From assembly GCA_937966555.1 (NCBI GenBank), contig CALCLY010000022.1, positions 62,001 to 126,000 on the forward strand: a stretch of 64,000 nt of DNA, written 5' to 3'. The notes under the pieces were generated by a model. The model had not been told where the DNA came from and searched no databases. It was given only the letters and a program-made list of their open reading frames with translations. The position numbers and the translations under genes are program-made. Each line of letters starts with the position of its first letter. Within the stretch, counting starts at the first letter, position 1. Origin of the DNA: CALCLY01 sp900552775 (GTDB taxonomy: Bacteria > Bacillota > Clostridia > UMGS1883 > UMGS1540). Positions 9,254 through 18,835 of this stretch are shown here, piece by piece.

Positions 9254-12200
9254 CTATTTAAATGCTCTGAATTCTGTTATGTTATTCCATGAAGATGAAG
9301 TGTTTCCGTTTCCTACAAATCTTATATACCTTACTCTGCCCGGAAGATCTGTAGATTCCCAGCTTGATGTATTTCCCGTCGATTTACCGGAGAACACTTT
9401 TGTGAAATTATATCCATCTTCGGAATATAAAATATCATAAATTGCTTGCCTTATATCTCCGTTTTTAAATATAATAGAAATACCGCTTATATCCATAACT
9501 TCTCCCAAATCAAATTCGAACCACTTGTTTTTACCTTCCTGTGTTCCCGAAGTTGAAAAATCATTATCAATTATTGCCTCGGGCGGATTCTGCAGTTCAG
9601 GAACAGTTGCCGCCCAAACTCGTTTCGGAACAATCAATGTACCTTTTGCTCCCTCGGCAGGTAAAGCATCACTTAAATTTTCGGTTATGTTAAGATCTCT
9701 GTCGGCTGATACTGAAAATACAATTTTAATATTTCTTTCAATAACTCCTTCTCCGGTTATTTTAACAAACGCATTATCATCAATTGATGCGGCTTGTATA
9801 ACCTGCGCCGTGCCTGATGTTGTTTCAACCGTAATATCCGGTGCTTTCTCCGTTCCAAAAGGCAATGAAACTCTTACTTCTTTTGACGATTCAGTTATAC
9901 TGAGCGCCTTTCCGTCCATATAAACATTTTTTATTCTCGGAAAAGCAGCACGTTTTCCATCAGGAACATTCCATGAATCTATCGGTACAAAATCAATTCC
10001 CGTATATTTGTAAAATCCCGTTTCGGGCGAAAGTTTAACTGCTACAGTCACATTGCCGCTTACATTTTCGGCATGAATTGCAAGCTTTCTGTATGAGCTT
10101 CTGTCTTTTTCTCCCGTCATCCGAGGTGAAGAAGGCAGAGGCTCTGCAGGCATTGACGAAAGCTTGAAGTTTGGCGCACTGCAATAAACATCTACTATGC
10201 AGCTCTTTCCGTCAGCGCTTGTAAGTCTGGCTTTATTATTGCTCAATATTTCAATATTTTGCTGCGTATGCATGAACCAATACAGTTCCGAACTTTTTTT
10301 AAGCGATATTTCATCCTGTATAAGATATGTATTTCTGTCGTCCCCGAAATAAAATCCTCTGTGATATTGATTAACATCTCTTTCATATGCCTCGCTTAAG
10401 TCGAGAACAGCATAAGCTCCCTTAGATTTATTTAAGTCAGATTTTATGAGTTTTGCCTCTGCTCTTATTTTCTGACCGTAATATGTGTCGGAATCAACAG
10501 AAGGGTTAATTACCACACAATTTTCACCTTCGGGACGCTTTCTGTAATAAACATACTCTTTCATTGAGAAGTAATCTTTAAGATTATAGTCGTCCTTACC
10601 CATGTCACATGCCCAAACGGTATTATCTGCCGCAAAAACAAATTCTCCCAAATCAAGCATATCATGAGGTATACCCGTCCAGCCGCCATGATAACCGCCA
10701 AAAGTAGAGTTCGGGTCGTCTATCGAACTTTTAAATCCTCCCGAAGAGCTTGCTTCAAAATATCTGTCCAGTCCCCCGTCGTTATAATTGATATTTTTTC
10801 CGTCCGTTGCCTTTTTGTAATAATAATAAGCTTCCAAGCTTATTGATGCATTTGCAGCTTTTTTGGCGGTATACATCATCTCTGCCTGCAATGGATCATT
10901 ATATCTCCATCCCATAAATTCAGCAACGCTGTTATTCATAAAATATGAATCCGCATCATGAAAATTAAATGATAAATCAGGCGATTGCAGAAAAATAAAC
11001 GGATAACCCGATTGTGAAAACCCTCTTGCCGTTCCGATATTAAAGTCGGTTCCGCAGCAATTCCACAGAGTATTAAGCGCCGGAACAAAACCAAGCGCTG
11101 CATAATCCTCATATGACACACCTTCGTAATATCCTCCGTCCGGTGCAAAAAGGCTTGTAAAATTCTCCAAAGCACGAATTGAATTCTCCAAAACATATTC
11201 TTCCTCTGCCTTCATTGAATCGTCAGCGCCGATTGCACATAACAAAACTATAACACTGGAAGCACATAAACCCGGAAAATTATCTTGCCAAAAAGGATAT
11301 CTCATTTCATCGGTCGCACCGGAATAAAAATTTACATGCGGCTCTACAACAAGTTTTTTTACTGCTTCTCTGACAGTTCTCAGGCTTTCTCTTCCCTCTT
11401 CAGAAGAATTCAGATAATTATAAAACGAATCATAACACTCGGCAATTGCAAATCCCCAATGAGCCGCAATAAGATTAGACGTTTTATAATTTAAACTCTC
11501 CCATTTGCACATGTCAAGCATAATTTCCGAGCCCTTTTTCGCATATTTTGTGTCTCCTGTCAAAAGATATGCTGTTGCAAGGCGCTTCAAATAAATATGA
11601 AGGCTATGAGCTGAACTTTGCCGCATTTCGGGGGACGGGTTTGCTAACTTTGTGTAATCTCTGTCTATTTCATAATCTGCCTGTGATATTGCTTCTTTAT
11701 AGCTTTTCATAAACTCTTCATCCGTCTTTATTTCACTTCGGATATAGTCTACATCTTCCTGAGTTAATATCACGCGCGGGTGACTGTCCTGCGGCATATT
11801 CTCTTTAAGCTTTTCAAAAAACTCCGCTCCGGTCGGATTATCATACTGCATATATCTGTATATAAGATTTGCCGGCGTCCACTGAATTTGTCTGTCAAGA
11901 AATGTTGTTAAGTACGTTTCAACGGGATCATCAGATATTATTATCATCCCTCTAACATCCCACGAAACTTTTTTATTCAGGAGTTGTTCCGCCACGGCAC
12001 GAAGAGGAAAATACAATGTTCTGTCATGCAGTTCGGGCGCCGCATTAAGTTCCCTGCTCACTCCGTCAAGTATATACGTTTTTTCCCCCACCTTCATTTT
12101 TGCTCTCGTACCTATGCTTATTTCCCCCGTGTTCTCATCAAAAACAACATCATCAAAACTGAAAAGCGAATACATGTTTCTTGGCATCATAAAAGCGCCG

Positions 12201-13672
12201 TTTATAATGTAGGGCTTAAAACTCTCATTTGCATACGACTGCTTTTTACCGTCTATATACATCTTGTTGTTTGTTGTCATAAACACGGTTTTTCCGCGCA
12301 AAGCGTCATTAAGTTTATCTACAGGATCCATTACAGAGTTTGCAGGCACTTCGGTCACCGTAGCGCCACTACCTCCGGATGTAAATTTTTCATCGTCAAG
12401 AAGTTCTTTTCCGCTGTAAACTCTTATATAATCAAACTGGATATCGTTAGTGCTTCCCGCCGGGGCATATATATCGAATCTAAAGAATGTAGGGTACTCT
12501 CCTTCCGCTATTGACACGGTTGTCAAATAATTCCCCTCCGAATAAATATCTGCTTTTCCTTCGGGAATGTTATATTTAAAAGAATATTTTGTCCATGTTC
12601 CTGTTTTGTATGTCGCTAAATTTTCGTTCGTAATACGGCTTTTTATAGTTCCGCCGGGCATAATTTCAAAACCCATAAGCCATTTACCTGATGCGTTTTT
12701 GCCGTCTAAAATTCCAACCGAAGCACCGCCAAGCATTGAATTTACCTTAAAGCGCAAATCTACAACAAATTTTCCGGTTTCTCCGAGACCGGTTGGAAAA
12801 ATATCAAAATAACTGTTTCCTCCCGAAGTATTTCCTATAAATCTTGCAAATCCGGTGCCATCATCATCAGTTTCCGCAGTAACTTTGCACTCTGCACCCG
12901 CAATTGAAATTCCGCCTGTTTTGCCGTCGTTAAACTCAATATTTCTAAGTGTTTCGGATTTCGTTTCAATGCTCTCGGTAGGAGTAAACGGCAAAATTTC
13001 ATTATTTTCTTTTCCGGCTTCAAAAATAAAATTCCACGGTAAAACATCGCCGTCATATATTCTTACATCATCCATATAGAAATCGGTTTCAGTATCATCC
13101 GTATTTACTATACTCCATTCAACCTTGTCCGGAAGCCTTGAAATCGAAGACGGCATCACCCAATCTCTTATAATACATTTTTTATCTACATAAACGCTGA
13201 ACAAAGATTTATTCCAGTCCGCAGCAACGGTCACGCGTTTGTAAACACCCTCAGGCAATCCGCCCGCTATGTATCCGTCGGCAAGCTTTAACTCTCTCTT
13301 TGCCGTATACTGTAAAAAACCGTATTTTGCGTTGCCGTATGTAATTGCAAAAAGAGAACCCGAAGCGTTCCCGCCTGTAATTTTAATATTTGCGCTCATA
13401 ATGGTTTTTCCGCTTCCGGCTCCCGTAAGACTCACCCTCGTTTTAACAGGCTCTCCCCATGCTCTGCCAAAAAAAACTTTATTTCCGTTATCATTTATTA
13501 TTCTTGTATCAACCCCCGTTACGGCGCTCATATTCCCAAACTCCCTGGCATTTTCGGCATATGATGAAAAGTTCTCGCTGTAATATATTCCGAAATTACC
13601 GTCGGCAGAGACCGAAAAAACCGGTATTGAAAAAGCTATGCACAAAAATATGGCAAGCAGTCTTTTTTTCAT
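9254..13672 (-). CDS. Secreted heparinase II/III-like polysaccharide lyase with C-terminal discoidin domain
   Basis: A 1472-residue exported lyase, paralogous to the protein at 2245-6780. I prefer the ATG giving MKKRLL; a TTG two codons earlier is also possible. In order: signal peptide (1-24), two LamG-like domains (about 25-215 and 245-430), a copper-amine-oxidase-like stalk domain (about 467-580), the toroid region from HPRVILT (about 632) to GYYEGVSY (about 847), the heparinase II/III sandwich with PHDMLDLGEF (about 1002), and an F5/8-type-C (CBM32-like) domain (about 1359-1472). The paralogue instead ends in the unnamed repeat module, so the catalytic halves match while the binding ends differ. 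The substrate is probably uronate-rich. Confidence 0.85.
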   Translation of the reverse strand: MKKRLLAIFLCIAFSIPVFSVSADGNFGIYYSENFSSYAENAREFGNMSAVTGVDTRIINDNGNKVFFGRAWGEPVKTRVSLTGAGSGKTIMSANIKITGGNASGSLFAITYGNAKYGFLQYTAKRELKLADGYIAGGLPEGVYKRVTVAADWNKSLFSVYVDKKCIIRDWVMPSSISRLPDKVEWSIVNTDDTETDFYMDDVRIYDGDVLPWNFIFEAGKENNEILPFTPTESIETKSETLRNIEFNDGKTGGISIAGAECKVTAETDDDGTGFARFIGNTSGGNSYFDIFPTGLGETGKFVVDLRFKVNSMLGGASVGILDGKNASGKWLMGFEIMPGGTIKSRITNENLATYKTGTWTKYSFKYNIPEGKADIYSEGNYLTTVSIAEGEYPTFFRFDIYAPAGSTNDIQFDYIRVYSGKELLDDEKFTSGGSGATVTEVPANSVMDPVDKLNDALRGKTVFMTTNNKMYIDGKKQSYANESFKPYIINGAFMMPRNMYSLFSFDDVVFDENTGEISIGTRAKMKVGEKTYILDGVSRELNAAPELHDRTLYFPLRAVAEQLLNKKVSWDVRGMIIISDDPVETYLTTFLDRQIQWTPANLIYRYMQYDNPTGAEFFEKLKENMPQDSHPRVILTQEDVDYIRSEIKTDEEFMKSYKEAISQADYEIDRDYTKLANPSPEMRQSSAHSLHIYLKRLATAYLLTGDTKYAKKGSEIMLDMCKWESLNYKTSNLIAAHWGFAIAECYDSFYNYLNSSEEGRESLRTVREAVKKLVVEPHVNFYSGATDEMRYPFWQDNFPGLCASSVIVLLCAIGADDSMKAEEEYVLENSIRALENFTSLFAPDGGYYEGVSYEDYAALGFVPALNTLWNCCGTDFNIGTARGFSQSGYPFIFLQSPDLSFNFHDADSYFMNNSVAEFMGWRYNDPLQAEMMYTAKKAANASISLEAYYYYKKATDGKNINYNDGGLDRYFEASSSGGFKSSIDDPNSTFGGYHGGWTGIPHDMLDLGEFVFAADNTVWACDMGKDDYNLKDYFSMKEYVYYRKRPEGENCVVINPSVDSDTYYGQKIRAEAKLIKSDLNKSKGAYAVLDLSEAYERDVNQYHRGFYFGDDRNTYLIQDEISLKKSSELYWFMHTQQNIEILSNNKARLTSADGKSCIVDVYCSAPNFKLSSMPAEPLPSSPRMTGEKDRSSYRKLAIHAENVSGNVTVAVKLSPETGFYKYTGIDFVPIDSWNVPDGKRAAFPRIKNVYMDGKALSITESSKEVRVSLPFGTEKAPDITVETTSGTAQVIQAASIDDNAFVKITGEGVIERNIKIVFSVSADRDLNITENLSDALPAEGAKGTLIVPKRVWAATVPELQNPPEAIIDNDFSTSGTQEGKNKWFEFDLGEVMDISGISIIFKNGDIRQAIYDILYSEDGYNFTKVFSGKSTGNTSSWESTDLPGRVRYIRFVGNGNTSSSWNNITEFRAFK

Positions 13673-13699
13673 ATACAAACCATTCCTTTCTCAGTAGAT

Positions 13700-16363
13700 T
13701 CATCGATATATAATAAGTTGATTTACGCCGTTTGCATAAGACTTTATAAATACATATGAAGCATCGTTTTCTCCTACGGCAAATCCGTCTTTAAGCATGT
13801 CAAGTTCTCCTTGCCGTACAATTCCCTCTTTTGTGTCAAAAACAGCAACCTGTGTATTGCGGATAATCAAAGCACACAGATTATCCGTTTTATCCAGTGA
13901 ATCACTATAGCTTGAGCTGAATCCCGAAACTTTGTCAACTTTAAGCGTTACAGATGAACTGTCATGGTTATACACATATCCCGTATACTCTGTCCAGTCA
14001 AGCTGATTATTAGCCACAGCTGAAGACGTCATATCAACTTTGCGGGTTGACTGATTATATACACCGTCTATACAAAGCTTTGTAATTATACCGTTTCCGT
14101 CCCTTACAAATCTTATCACATCTCCGGGCTTTGGCACCGAGCCGTTTTTTACGAGCAGATTATATGTATCTGAGGAAACAGGGCATTTTATATATGTACC
14201 GTTATTCCAGAGTGTCAAAGTTTTGAGTACGACTCCGTCATCGGTCAGAGTATCGGCAACTCGGCTGACAACAGAAATCGGAACACTTCTGTCAAGCTTC
14301 ATTCCGGCGCCTACAGCGTCATCGTACACAACAACTGCCGCAGGTTTCATTCCTTTTGTCATGTCATAAGCATCAATCAAATATGTCCCGTTTGAAAGGC
14401 TTCCTTCTCCTCCGATTTCAAAATTATCTTCATCAAATCTTGATGTGATATTCCCCTTCTGTATATCCGAAGGCACTTTGAAAATCACTGCCGAGTCAAG
14501 CAAAGCAAACGGATTGAACTGATTGTAAGAAGCATGATAATATGCTTTGACACCGTTTAAATACCTTGTAAGTGAATCATCCTCCGCAAAACTTTTGTTA
14601 TATTTTTCACTTATATCAAGCGAAGAATCTATTTCTTCCGCAGTATCTATCACATCTATTCTGCCTTCTTTATTGATTCCGTATCTTATCAGCTGATATC
14701 TCGGCAAGCTGCCGTTTAATAATTTATCTTTGATTTCATTTCCTGTAGATTTTACACGTTCTCCGTCTACTGTTACATAATCCGAAAGCTTTGGATAAAT
14801 AAATGTTCCCTGCCTTGTCATAATGGCTATTGAAGCTTCCGATGAAATACCGTTCTTAACGGCAAAATCCGTAAAATATCCATAGTTTAAATCACTTTTT
14901 TGATAGTCAGTAATAAAAGTTACGGTACCGTCCGATGCCAGAAGAAAAACTCCGCTGAATCCAACCGTTATGTTTATATTATTTTGAAAATATGAATTTG
15001 TTTTGTATTCTTTTCCGTCGATAAATATTTTATCTTTATACGCTTCCGTTATAGTTCCGTTAACAACATCCGAACATACCGACAGTATTTTTACATCACC
15101 TTTTTCACTTTCAAAACATGTTATAACACTTCCTGAGGTTATTTTGTCAATATCCGAAGACATTTTTTGTCCTTTTTTATACAGAGAAATTTCACAATAA
15201 GTTTCATCGTTTGATTTGCAATTTATCATTCCGGCAGGCTTTGTGTTCGAGTCGAAAATGGATTCACTTTTCTTATCAACCGACGATACCACCATGTATC
15301 TTGCAGCAAAAACCGAAATAATATCAAATTTACCGTCACCATTACTGTCTATAATCTCAACGCTGCTGTTTTTAAAATAAAAATCTTCCGCTTCAGGCGT
15401 TTTTGCTCTTCCGTTTTTCACAAAAGTATAAGCTTTATCCAGTTTATACACGGTCTCGCTTCCGTTTTCGTGATTGAAAACGGAAAGAACATTATCCGCA
15501 AAAGAACCTATATCTTCTGAATTTATTACAATAACATTATTTGCAGGCTTGCGATATACAGCTTTTATATTATTGTTATCATCGTCATACCAGCATATTG
15601 CGGCAAGTCCGAAAAATTTTTCCGCATCGGCAATTGCCGTATCAAAAAGCTTTCCGCCGATTCCGATTTTCTTTTCACCGGAAACATATTCGGGATCTGC
15701 CGAAAAATGACCGGCTGTCTCTATCACCCCTTCAATGCGTTTTAATCCGTAGCGTTCCGAAAGAATTGTTTTACCCGCAGAACGCGATGATGTAATGTTT
15801 CCGTTCTCTACAGCGATCACCTCGCACAAATCGCAATTCAGAAAATTATAAAGCAAAACCGCACAATTCGAAAATGTCATCTCATTGCTGTTTTTATTAA
15901 CGCCTCGAAGTAAATCTATTTCATTTGCAACATATAAATATCCTGTGGGATACCCTCCGTAGGCTGCTGCCTGAGAAGTATACCCGAGTGCTGAAACAGT
16001 CATCTTAAGCGCTGCCGCAAAGCTTAATTTTCCATCAGGAATAAAAAGTCCGTTTCCGCTTCCTGCAATAATCTCCATTTCGGCGGCCTTGGCAATTGCC
16101 CCGAAATATGTATCTGATTCACTTACGTCAGAAAAAACTTTTTTTGTGCCGTTTGGCTGCAAATTCATCGCACGAATCAGCATATCGGCAAATTCACCCC
16201 TTGTTACATCCAAATCTGCCTCTTCCAAAGTTTTTGACGATATGTCAAGTTCCGTTATAAAATCTATACATGCTTCGTCACGCTTTGTATTTTCCGCCGC
16301 TTCAAAACTACACGGTATAATCGCAAGCGTGAGAACTATAATTAAAGAAACTATTTTTCTCAA
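13700..16363 (-). CDS. Secreted S-layer-homology domain protein
   Basis: An 887-residue exported protein anchored to the cell wall by SLH modules. The start is TTG at 16363; AAAGGAGG lies nine bases before it, inside the last codons of the upstream esterase gene. A signal peptide (about 1-22) precedes SLH-type segments at residues 45-155, recognisable from TRGEFADML, FSDVSESDTYFGAIAKAAE and PDGKLSFAAALKM. The remaining 700 residues are beta-rich, with repeated VVDG/NGxI-type turns and no recognised enzyme motif. It may be a wall-bound adhesin or scaffold for the glycan-degrading machinery; that function is inferred from the operon alone. Confidence 0.8.
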   Translation of the reverse strand: MRKIVSLIIVLTLAIIPCSFEAAENTKRDEACIDFITELDISSKTLEEADLDVTRGEFADMLIRAMNLQPNGTKKVFSDVSESDTYFGAIAKAAEMEIIAGSGNGLFIPDGKLSFAAALKMTVSALGYTSQAAAYGGYPTGYLYVANEIDLLRGVNKNSNEMTFSNCAVLLYNFLNCDLCEVIAVENGNITSSRSAGKTILSERYGLKRIEGVIETAGHFSADPEYVSGEKKIGIGGKLFDTAIADAEKFFGLAAICWYDDDNNNIKAVYRKPANNVIVINSEDIGSFADNVLSVFNHENGSETVYKLDKAYTFVKNGRAKTPEAEDFYFKNSSVEIIDSNGDGKFDIISVFAARYMVVSSVDKKSESIFDSNTKPAGMINCKSNDETYCEISLYKKGQKMSSDIDKITSGSVITCFESEKGDVKILSVCSDVVNGTITEAYKDKIFIDGKEYKTNSYFQNNINITVGFSGVFLLASDGTVTFITDYQKSDLNYGYFTDFAVKNGISSEASIAIMTRQGTFIYPKLSDYVTVDGERVKSTGNEIKDKLLNGSLPRYQLIRYGINKEGRIDVIDTAEEIDSSLDISEKYNKSFAEDDSLTRYLNGVKAYYHASYNQFNPFALLDSAVIFKVPSDIQKGNITSRFDEDNFEIGGEGSLSNGTYLIDAYDMTKGMKPAAVVVYDDAVGAGMKLDRSVPISVVSRVADTLTDDGVVLKTLTLWNNGTYIKCPVSSDTYNLLVKNGSVPKPGDVIRFVRDGNGIITKLCIDGVYNQSTRKVDMTSSAVANNQLDWTEYTGYVYNHDSSSVTLKVDKVSGFSSSYSDSLDKTDNLCALIIRNTQVAVFDTKEGIVRQGELDMLKDGFAVGENDASYVFIKSYANGVNQLIIYR

Positions 16364-16364
16364 G

Positions 16365-18620
16365 TTAACGTTCCTCCTTTAAAAAGGCATTATATATAAG
16401 CTGTACCGCTTCAAACCTTGTTATTGTTGCTTTTGGGACAAACATATTATTGCCGCGTCCTTTTATAATATCTGCTCCGCCAAGTGCAAAAACAGCTTTT
16501 TTTGCATAATCCGAAATTTCAGCATCATCTTCAAAATATTTTGCCGCAGCCGGTGCATTTCCGTTTTTCTCCATCATCCTGTAAATAATAAGTGACGAGT
16601 CCTCACGGGTTATATTTTCGTTAGGTGCAAATTTCCCGTTTGCCCCTTTTATGTAGCCTGACTTTGCTGCCGCCGTTACAAAAGACGCAAACCAATCTCC
16701 GTCATGCACATCATCGAAAGTAATACCGTTATTCTCCGCATTTTTTGCAGAAATCTTCTTCACTTCTTTCGAAAACTCGTAAGAAACCTTTTCTGCTCCT
16801 TTTTCATTAAAATGAAGTCCGTCAGGAAAAAGCTCCTTGCTGTCTTTAAAAATTTCATAAAAATCAACCGAAGCTATACCTAATTCTGCACAGACATCAC
16901 GTTCGGTTTTGCGCATAGCATCCATTATTTCATATGGTCTGTCTTCTAAAAATTCGCCTTCAAAAACCGGTCCGGGTATTCCGACAATAATTTCCGGCGA
17001 ACCGGGAAGATTTTTATATGACCGTATAAAAGATTTGAATATTTCCGCATAATTCTCTGAAATTTTATCCCAATAAATTGTCTTGGCGTCATTCGTTCCC
17101 ATCATTATCAAAACAATATCGGGATTATACTCAAGAGACTCTTTATACTTTTCCGTTTTAAGATACGGATATTTGTGTTCCGAATACAAGCCGTGTGAAG
17201 ACAGCCCGAAATTTTTTACTTCATAGCCGTTTCCGAGTTTATTGCTCAAAAAGTCGGTATAACTTTGTGAGGTTGTATATTTTCCGTCATTTCCTATAAA
17301 ACCTTGTGTAAGACTGTCTCCGATACAGGCAACACGAACTGTATCTTGATTATTTCCATTGTTTTTTAACAGTTCACCGGCTCCTGAAATAAGTTTTGTA
17401 AATTCTGCTCGTGTAACATCTCTGTCACCTTTAAACTCTCCGTCGGGATAGCCGTTTATAATTCCGGCGGCATTTAATGCCGAAACGGCGTTAAACGCCC
17501 AATGATCCTGTGCAATATCTGAAAATCCTTCACTATTATCGGTATCAATGGTATCAACGGGTGAAGCCGGTGCCGAAGTTACGGAATCGGAACGGGATGA
17601 AGATAAATTTGATGACGTTTTTTTTATTTCGCTTTTATACACCAGTTCCGAAGATTTTTTAAATTCTTCAAAAATATCATCAAATGATGAATATGTTTTT
17701 CTCATCATTTCTTTATAAACCGCATTTTTATCCGAAACATCTTTATATTTTGTGCCCGGCGAAATATCCTCAAATGTTTCTGCGAAAGAAGCCGATATAA
17801 TCTCTTTTATCTGCGACCAATCTTTAACACACCTGATTGCAGAAAGTGCTTTAATCTCATTTAAAAGCTTTGGAAAATCTATTGTTTTTTCTTTAATAAG
17901 ATATGTCTTATAATCAAATCCTCTTAAGAGTCCGGAAAGATCTTTTTTGGCATTCTCATTGAGCCTTGTATCATTTTTTATGTCGCGTTCAACCGACACC
18001 GAAAGTTCTTCTTCATGCAGGCTCATAATATCAAAAAGTCTGTCACCGTCAGCCGAAGAATAATGCATTATCGAACTGTATTTGCAGTAAAGGGCATAAA
18101 ATTCGGAATAAGTTTTAAAATTTGAATAAAAAAGCATCTCTGCAATTTTTTCGCCGTATTTTTTATACATTTCACTTTCATCATCAATACCAAGTTTTGC
18201 TGCATTATCTGTTAATGCTTTGTAAAAGGCTGCAAAATCCTTGGACTCACTGCACCTTAAAAGAAGCTTAAGCGCTTCAGCTGCTTCAAGATTCGTAGTT
18301 ACAATAAAACTCCCATCGGTTTCACCGCCGTCATACGATATATACACATTAAGTCTTTGTGACGCAGTCTCGGGTAAAATATATTTTTGCTTAAAGAAAC
18401 CGTCCGAATAGAAATTATCGGCTAAAACGGGTAAATTGCTTTCGCTGATATTTTCTTTTTTTTCGGCAGATATGTATAATCCGGTTCTGCCGTAAGCCTG
18501 ACCGGAAATACTTACTTCACGTTTTTCCGCCGAGTATGATATCTTCATATCCGCAGCAGCCGAAATACTTCCAACCAATACAACTGTTGCAATAAAAATA
18601 GCCGATAACCTCTTTAACAT
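16365..18620 (-). CDS. SLH-anchored SGNH/GDSL esterase
   Basis: A 751-residue exported protein, first gene of the surface glycan operon. I start it at MLKRLSAIF because the promoter at 18646-18674 would leave a longer frame untranscribed. After the signal peptide (about 1-24) comes a largely helical region, then one SLH module (about 365-410), an SGNH hydrolase domain (about 428-620) and two more SLH modules (about 630-750). The esterase shows the nucleophile motif CIGDSLTQG, block III GTNDAK and the catalytic pair in DGLHFN. Such enzymes often deacetylate pectin or xylan; here that is inference. Placing the catalytic domain inside the SLH triad is unusual. Confidence 0.85.
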   Translation of the reverse strand: MLKRLSAIFIATVVLVGSISAAADMKISYSAEKREVSISGQAYGRTGLYISAEKKENISESNLPVLADNFYSDGFFKQKYILPETASQRLNVYISYDGGETDGSFIVTTNLEAAEALKLLLRCSESKDFAAFYKALTDNAAKLGIDDESEMYKKYGEKIAEMLFYSNFKTYSEFYALYCKYSSIMHYSSADGDRLFDIMSLHEEELSVSVERDIKNDTRLNENAKKDLSGLLRGFDYKTYLIKEKTIDFPKLLNEIKALSAIRCVKDWSQIKEIISASFAETFEDISPGTKYKDVSDKNAVYKEMMRKTYSSFDDIFEEFKKSSELVYKSEIKKTSSNLSSSRSDSVTSAPASPVDTIDTDNSEGFSDIAQDHWAFNAVSALNAAGIINGYPDGEFKGDRDVTRAEFTKLISGAGELLKNNGNNQDTVRVACIGDSLTQGFIGNDGKYTTSQSYTDFLSNKLGNGYEVKNFGLSSHGLYSEHKYPYLKTEKYKESLEYNPDIVLIMMGTNDAKTIYWDKISENYAEIFKSFIRSYKNLPGSPEIIVGIPGPVFEGEFLEDRPYEIMDAMRKTERDVCAELGIASVDFYEIFKDSKELFPDGLHFNEKGAEKVSYEFSKEVKKISAKNAENNGITFDDVHDGDWFASFVTAAAKSGYIKGANGKFAPNENITREDSSLIIYRMMEKNGNAPAAAKYFEDDAEISDYAKKAVFALGGADIIKGRGNNMFVPKATITRFEAVQLIYNAFLKEER

Positions 18621-18645
18621 AACTGTTTCAAACCTTTCTGCCCGT

Positions 18646-18674
18646 ATTATAAACCCGAATTTCGCACCGGGCAA
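18646..18674 (-). promoter_or_regulatory. Sigma-A promoter of the surface glycan-degradation operon
   Basis: On the minus strand TTGCCC is followed by a 17-base spacer and a perfect TATAAT. The esterase start lies about 26 bases below the -10 box. Confidence 0.6.
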
Positions 18675-18775
18675 GTGCAAAATCTTTGCATAATATACAA
18701 AAACATATTTTTCTTTTGTATTCAACTATATAATATCATACCAGGTTTATAATATCTATAATAATTTTACCAAAA

Positions 18776-18815
18776 AATAATACGATTTTAACATGAAGTT
18801 AAAATCGTATTATTT
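18776..18815 (-). terminator. Terminator after the AraC-type regulator
   Basis: A 17-bp perfect inverted repeat with a six-base loop. On the minus strand it is followed by a run of T. It lies 21 bases below the regulator's stop codon and separates it from the glycan operon promoter. Confidence 0.8.
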
Positions 18816-18835
18816 CATAAAACCGTGAAAACCTT

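Noticed and set aside
11984..12514. Open frame of 176 codons on the plus strand inside the first heparinase-like gene
   Set aside because: It lies fully antisense to a well-supported catalytic protein, lacks a ribosome site and its translation is rich in basic and aromatic residues without domain character.
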